The notes beneath the pieces are model-generated. The model saw only the letters and a program-made list of their open reading frames with translations. It was not told the DNA's origin and did no database searches. 64,000 bases of DNA from a bacterium (GTDB lineage Bacteria > Myxococcota > UBA727 > JAUIJE01). The stretch spans positions 672,850 through 736,849 of the forward strand of contig JAUIJE010000003.1 of NCBI GenBank assembly GCA_030431455.1, read 5' to 3'. Position numbers and translations under genes: made by a program. The stretch's first letter is position 1. Each line of letters opens with the position of its first letter. Of the stretch, positions 59,878-64,000 are shown piece after piece.

Positions 59878-62800
59878 ATGAGACGACTGCCGCTCCTGCT
59901 CGCCTGTGGCCTGTTGTTGTTCGCCGCGGGTTGTTTCTCGTTGTTGCTCGACTTCTCCCGGGAGGTGCAGGTCGAGCGCGGCGAGATCAAAGGCCGCGTG
60001 GTGCGCGCCGACGAGAACAACACCCCCGCCAACTTCGCCAAGGTCGGCATCACCGGCCGGCCCTTCGTCCGCCGCACCACCACGTCGGGGAGCTTCACCT
60101 TCGACGACCTCGATCTCGGCTTGTACGTGTTCTCCATCGAAGACGACCAGGACGGGGACGGCTGGCCCGAACGCACCGGCTCCGCGGTGGCCCAGCTCGC
60201 CCGCCTCAGCCACAATGGCGCATTGCCTTTTTCCGGCACCGACCAGGCCACCGGGGTCCTGCTCGGCGACATCCCCATCACCGGCACCATGGGCGTGACC
60301 GGCCGGGTGCGCATCCAGCTCGCCAACCAAGACCAGGTCGCCCCCGCCGACGCGGGCTACCTCGTGCGGCTGTTCGCCACCGGCGAAATCGATTTCGAGT
60401 CCGAGACCTCGCCGATCCAAGACCGCCTGCAGGGCTCGGCCTTCGCCATCACCGCGTCCGACGCCACCGGGGCCTACGAGCTGTCCGCGGTGCCCGCGGG
60501 GGCGGTCAGGGTGTTCGCGGTGGTGCACGAGCCCGGCGCGGTTCCAGGTACATTGGGCGAGGTGGTGGCGGTGTCCGAGCCCGTGCGCGTGTCCGGCACC
60601 GCCGGGGCCGACCTCGTCGCCCGGGACATCATCCTCGAGGACCCGCAGCTCTCGCCCCTCCCCGGGCCCCAGCCCATCGGGGTGATGTTCGCGGGGGCGG
60701 TCACCGGCGACGCCTATGCGGTGTTTGTGCCCCCCGGCCGCGAAGCCCCACCCTGCGAGCCCGACCCGCCCGCCCAGGACGCCTACGACGGCACCCGCTT
60801 CGCCTACGCCAAGGTCTCGCCCCCGACCAACGCCGCCGCCATCGTCGAGCTGTCCGCGCCCCAGGGCACCTGGGACATGCGGGTGTGCGCGGGGGGGCGC
60901 GGGGCCCTGGTCGACCTCGTGGGGGTGTTCAATGTGTCCGACGCCGCCGCCCGCCCTTTGTACGGCCCGGTGCACGCCGGCACCGACGGGGACGTGGACT
61001 GTGACGTCGACGGCCTGCTCGATTGTGACCGGGACGGGGCGGTGCAGCTGCCCCCCTTCGACCCCGACCGCCTCGACGACTTCGCGGACGAACTCGAGGT
61101 GTGGAACGCCTGCACCGCGGTGTGCGCGGTGCGCCTCGGGGTCGCGCTGCAGTCGGCGTTCTGTTCGTACCGGGGCGAGCGGTACGACTGTGACGACGAC
61201 GCCGACGGCCAGAGCGACACCTCGGAAGGCCCGCGCTGCCTGGGCTTTTACCGGGGCACGGATCTCGATGCAGACGGATTGTGTTCGGGCGAGGACGCGT
61301 TCCCGCAATGTCCGGACAACACCGCGTCCGGCTGCCCCGCGGGGGTGTGGACGGTGGACCCGCAGCTCGCCCCCGGTCTCGACGGGGGCCGCCCCCCGGT
61401 GGGCTCGTTTTTTGACCGTACGTTCGGCGATGACGGCCGGCTCTACGTGGCCGATGACCAGTTGTTGTTCATCGAAGAGAGCACCGCGCTGTCGGACGGG
61501 TCCGCCTCGGTGGCGGTGCGGCTTTTGCCCCTGGGGGACGGCCTGCTCGGCGACGGGGGCGCGCGGGTCTACACCGTGACCCCGGCCGGGCAGCTCGCGG
61601 GGGAGCTGGTGGACCTCGGCGCCGACGCCGAGGTGCGCGGGCTCTCGTCGCGGGACGGGGGCAGCGGGCCCGAGCTCGCCATCGCCGGCAGCATCGAGCC
61701 GGTGCCGTTTCAGACCCAGGCGGTGGTGTGGATGCGCCGGCCGGACGGCAGCATCGTGACCAGCTTCGGGCCCAATGATTCTGGACGGGCGATTTTGTCC
61801 CCGCCCAATCCCAATGCCACACCCCGGCCCCGCGGGCGCGACGTGGCCTTCGGCCCCCTCGGCGATGTGTTCGTGCTTGCGGAATATTTCACCGCCGACA
61901 ACGTGGCCGATGGGGTGGTGGCGAAGTTCACGCCGGACGGCGTGCTCGACCCGACCTTCGGCGAGGCGGGCTACGTGTTGCTCAACGAGCTCGTCGGAGG
62001 CGAAGGCACGCTGCCCCACCGCATGGTGGTGACCGACACCGGGGACATCTGGGTCGGGGTCAGCTTCCAGCCCACCCTCGCGGCGCAACGGGACGCGGCC
62101 ATCGTGGTGCTGACCGCCGGCGGCGCCCCCGCGGCCAGCCTCGCCGCCCCCTTCGCCGGCGGGGTGTGGACGTTCGGCGGCGGCGGCTTTGAAGCCGTCG
62201 ACGCGCTTGCGATCACCCGGTCGGGCGGCGGCATCATCGCCCTGGTCTCGTCGGGCGACGAGGGCCTGGACACGTCGTCGCGGGTGACCGGGTTCGACAT
62301 CACCGGGGCGGCGCTGCCCGGCTTCGACCCCCCGGTGCTGTTGTCGCCCGCCCCGGGGCAGGAGGCGGCGGCCGCGCGGGGTCTTGTGACCCTGCCCGGG
62401 GGCAAGTTCCTCGCGTTGGGCGGGGGGCGGGGCATCGGCAGCACGCGCGAGGACGCGGTGGTGTGGCGGTACCTCGAGGACGGGACCGCGGACGGTTTTG
62501 TGCGCGAGGACGCCGCGTTCGGCGCGGTCACCGACGACTTTGCCATCACCGGCACGGTGCTGCCGAACGGCTTGGCCGTGCTCGCGGGCAGCACCTACGA
62601 GCCCCCCTACCAGAGCGATGGCGCGCTCAAACTGTGGAGAGCGCGGCCGGACAGCCTGTTCGAGGACAGCACCGGGCCCATCGGGGACGGCGACGGCGAC
62701 GGAGACGGAGACGGGGATGGCGACGGAGACGGAGACGGCGACGGCGACGGAGACGGAGACGGGGACGGAGACGCGGGGGTGGTGGTGGGGTGTGTGCCCG

Positions 62801-63588
62801 ACTGCAACCTGAGCTGCCCGGTGAACGAGACCGGACGGTGCGTCGAGGTCTGGGGCATCGGCGAGGAGTGCCGGTGTGTGGACGACTTGGTGTTCTCGCC
62901 CGGTCGCTGCCCGGCGGGGGCGCGCCTGGTGGCGCCCAACGATGACAACCTGCTCGAGGTCACCGACGACCAGCCGCTGCCCTTGATCGACGACCAGTCC
63001 TACTGCGTCATCGGGGACCTGTGGTTCACGGGGTCGACGATGTCGATGGCGGACCCGTTTTTGACCTACGTGTCCAACGACATCGCGATCACCGGTGACG
63101 TCGAGGGCGTGATCGAATGGCCGGCGATGACCGCCCTCGGGAGCCTCTACTTCTCGAGCCCCACCGCCACCCAGGCAAACTTCACCACCCTCGCCGACAT
63201 CACCGAGATCCGGGCCAGCGTGCTCCTGCAGGGACATTCCGGCGACACCTTCGCCATGCCTGAGCTGTTCACCGCGGGCGGGCCGGTGTTGATCGAGAAC
63301 AACCCCGACCTCACCACCCTCAACCTGCCCGCCCTGTTCGGGGCCCCCGGGGGCGTGACCATCACCAACAACGGCGCGCTGCAAAGCCTCGACCTCTCGG
63401 GCTGGGACTTCAGCCTGGGCCTGCTCAGCATCACCAACAACACCGCCCTCTGTTACACGGGCTACACCGGTCCTCCGCTCAACGAATTCCAAGCCAGCGC
63501 CAATGCTTGTGGAGCCGTGTGCGGCGGGGACCAGACCTGTTTCGGGAACGAATCCTGCGACGTGGCCAACAACATCTGCGGACCCTGA
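59878..63588 (+). CDS. Large lipoprotein with carboxypeptidase-regulatory-like, propeller-like and solenoid regions
   Basis: 1236 residues from the ATG at 59878; the upstream in-frame ATG at 59353 overlaps def. The signal peptide ends in lipobox FAAGC. Residues about 35-230 contain carboxypeptidase-regulatory-like beta sandwiches (GRVVRADENNTPANFAKVGI, TTTSGSFTFDDLDLGLYVFS). Residues about 360-490 are Asp/Cys-rich with calcium-loop-like DTDGDVDCDVDG-type stretches. A propeller-like region (about 520-930) has FGPLGDVFVLAEYFTADNVA. A 30-residue Gly-Asp tract leads to a Cys-rich patch (CVPDCNLSCPVNETGRC) and a C-terminal solenoid (LIENNPDLTTLNLPALFGAP). No catalytic site found; likely a surface protein. 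Confidence 0.78.
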   Translation: MRRLPLLLACGLLLFAAGCFSLLLDFSREVQVERGEIKGRVVRADENNTPANFAKVGITGRPFVRRTTTSGSFTFDDLDLGLYVFSIEDDQDGDGWPERTGSAVAQLARLSHNGALPFSGTDQATGVLLGDIPITGTMGVTGRVRIQLANQDQVAPADAGYLVRLFATGEIDFESETSPIQDRLQGSAFAITASDATGAYELSAVPAGAVRVFAVVHEPGAVPGTLGEVVAVSEPVRVSGTAGADLVARDIILEDPQLSPLPGPQPIGVMFAGAVTGDAYAVFVPPGREAPPCEPDPPAQDAYDGTRFAYAKVSPPTNAAAIVELSAPQGTWDMRVCAGGRGALVDLVGVFNVSDAAARPLYGPVHAGTDGDVDCDVDGLLDCDRDGAVQLPPFDPDRLDDFADELEVWNACTAVCAVRLGVALQSAFCSYRGERYDCDDDADGQSDTSEGPRCLGFYRGTDLDADGLCSGEDAFPQCPDNTASGCPAGVWTVDPQLAPGLDGGRPPVGSFFDRTFGDDGRLYVADDQLLFIEESTALSDGSASVAVRLLPLGDGLLGDGGARVYTVTPAGQLAGELVDLGADAEVRGLSSRDGGSGPELAIAGSIEPVPFQTQAVVWMRRPDGSIVTSFGPNDSGRAILSPPNPNATPRPRGRDVAFGPLGDVFVLAEYFTADNVADGVVAKFTPDGVLDPTFGEAGYVLLNELVGGEGTLPHRMVVTDTGDIWVGVSFQPTLAAQRDAAIVVLTAGGAPAASLAAPFAGGVWTFGGGGFEAVDALAITRSGGGIIALVSSGDEGLDTSSRVTGFDITGAALPGFDPPVLLSPAPGQEAAAARGLVTLPGGKFLALGGGRGIGSTREDAVVWRYLEDGTADGFVREDAAFGAVTDDFAITGTVLPNGLAVLAGSTYEPPYQSDGALKLWRARPDSLFEDSTGPIGDGDGDGDGDGDGDGDGDGDGDGDGDGDGDAGVVVGCVPDCNLSCPVNETGRCVEVWGIGEECRCVDDLVFSPGRCPAGARLVAPNDDNLLEVTDDQPLPLIDDQSYCVIGDLWFTGSTMSMADPFLTYVSNDIAITGDVEGVIEWPAMTALGSLYFSSPTATQANFTTLADITEIRASVLLQGHSGDTFAMPELFTAGGPVLIENNPDLTTLNLPALFGAPGGVTITNNGALQSLDLSGWDFSLGLLSITNNTALCYTGYTGPPLNEFQASANACGAVCGGDQTCFGNESCDVANNICGP
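62683..62772 (+). repeat. Gly-Asp coding tract, 15 dipeptides
   Basis: 90 bp encode 15 Gly-Asp pairs between the propeller-like and Cys-rich parts of the large lipoprotein. It is the same kind of spacer as in four other proteins in the window. Confidence 0.9.
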
Positions 63589-63590
63589 CG

Positions 63591-64000
63591 ATGATGAACA
63601 GCCTTTTCGCCCTCTCGTTGACCCTGCTGTTGTCCGCGGACAACGCCGCGGACAACGCCCCGCCCCCCTCCACCGACGACCAACCGGTGATGCCCCTCGG
63701 CCCCACCGCGCGCCCCGACCCCGACGCGCCCCCCGCGGCCGAACCCAAAGCCCCCGACAAAAAGGCCCCGCCCCCCGCGGCGAAGCCGGCCCCCGCGCCG
63801 CCCCCCGCGGCGAAACCGGCCCCCGCGCCGGCGCCCGCGCCGCCCCCCGCGACGAAGAGCGCGCCGCTGGCCCCGCCCCCCGGCGCGGCGGACGAGACCT
63901 CCCCCGGGGCCGAGCTCGAGTCCCCCGTCGACCTGCCCGCGCCCGGGGCCGCCCCCCCGCCGGAGGAGCCTGCGCCGCCCCCCGAGGAGCCCGCCCCGCC
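63591..64000 (+). CDS. Pro/Ala-rich secreted protein, N-terminal fragment
   Basis: The frame opens at tandem ATGs (63591, 63594), 2 nt after the stop of the large lipoprotein, and runs off the window after about 136 codons. A hydrophobic N-terminus (SLFALSLTLLLSADNAADNA) looks like a signal peptide. The rest is low-complexity Pro, Ala and Lys (AAKPAPAPPP repeats), typical of a cell-wall-spanning linker as in TonB- or OmpA-like proteins. No domain is visible before the edge, so the function is unknown. It is probably in an operon with the lipoprotein. Confidence 0.6.
   Translation, partial: MMNSLFALSLTLLLSADNAADNAPPPSTDDQPVMPLGPTARPDPDAPPAAEPKAPDKKAPPPAAKPAPAPPPAAKPAPAPAPAPPPATKSAPLAPPPGAADETSPGAELESPVDLPAPGAAPPPEEPAPPPEEPAP

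Noticed and set aside
59800..63492. A 1230-codon minus strand frame opposite the large lipoprotein
   Set aside because: Third-position GC makes long antisense frames common here; the + strand has a signal peptide, domains and a ribosome-proximal start.

Overview
The window is a high-GC (roughly 70%) bacterial chromosome segment. Three signs point to Myxococcota or a close relative: several large secreted proteins and lipoproteins with long Gly-Asp tracts, a C-terminus that looks like a MYXO-CTERM sorting signal (Gly-Cys-Gly-Cys, hydrophobic segment, Arg run), and sigma-54-type promoters. Unlike the gliding myxobacteria, this organism has a nearly complete flagellar system. FlhF and FlhG suggest a polar flagellum. 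I cannot name the species. No rRNA, tRNA or CRISPR array was seen.

Layout. 1-17.4 kb holds the first flagellar block: fliI (3' end), a motE-like gene, fliK, flgD, a reversed DUF4336 gene, flgE, fliL, a fused fliM-fliN, fliO, fliP, fliQ, fliR, flhB, flhA, flhF, flhG, fliA, a reversed fliJ, and a PilT-type ATPase. 17.5-28 kb is accessory: a small sigma-54-promoted gene, a REC-REC-GGDEF-EAL protein, a phosphate-type porin, a frameshifted gene, a TetR regulator, a beta-helix lipoprotein, a tri-haem lipoprotein and a thioredoxin. 28-43 kb is the second flagellar block: flgF, flgG, flgA, flgH, flgI, a flgJ-M23 fusion, flgM, flgN, flgK, flgL, two short flagellins, a 1.1 kb hairpin-rich gap, fliD, fliS, a fliT-like gene, motA and motB. 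An HDOD protein and a degenerate hybrid kinase follow. 46-51.5 kb holds two large envelope or secreted proteins. 51.6-55.7 kb is an RNA-repair and ribosome-rescue locus: prfH, an uncharacterised gene and rtcB form a tightly overlapping operon behind a near-consensus sigma-54 promoter, divergent from an RtcR-like activator. 55.7-64 kb holds a TetR regulator, a Gly-Asp lipoprotein, a Gre-like factor, two tandem Cys-rich mini-proteins, peptide deformylase, a 1236-residue lipoprotein and the start of a Pro/Ala-rich protein.

How it fits together. Flagellar genes run mostly on the + strand with ATGA or GTGA overlaps, so each block is probably transcribed as long operons. Sigma-54-like elements precede flgE and flgF, while FliA and FlgM supply the late sigma-28 checkpoint. 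The rtc locus pairs an activator likely to sense an RNA-damage signal with an RNA ligase, release factor H and an unknown basic protein. The Gly-Asp lipoproteins and cytochromes look like cell-surface proteins with disordered acidic spacers.

Most notable: the rtcB-X-prfH operon, the FliM-FliN fusion with an internal ribosome site, FlgJ fused to an M23 peptidase, the duplicated flhB 5' end, the arrays of 3-nt-loop hairpins, the tandem Cys-rich peptide pair, and a recurrent TGRCATTGG motif found inside genes.
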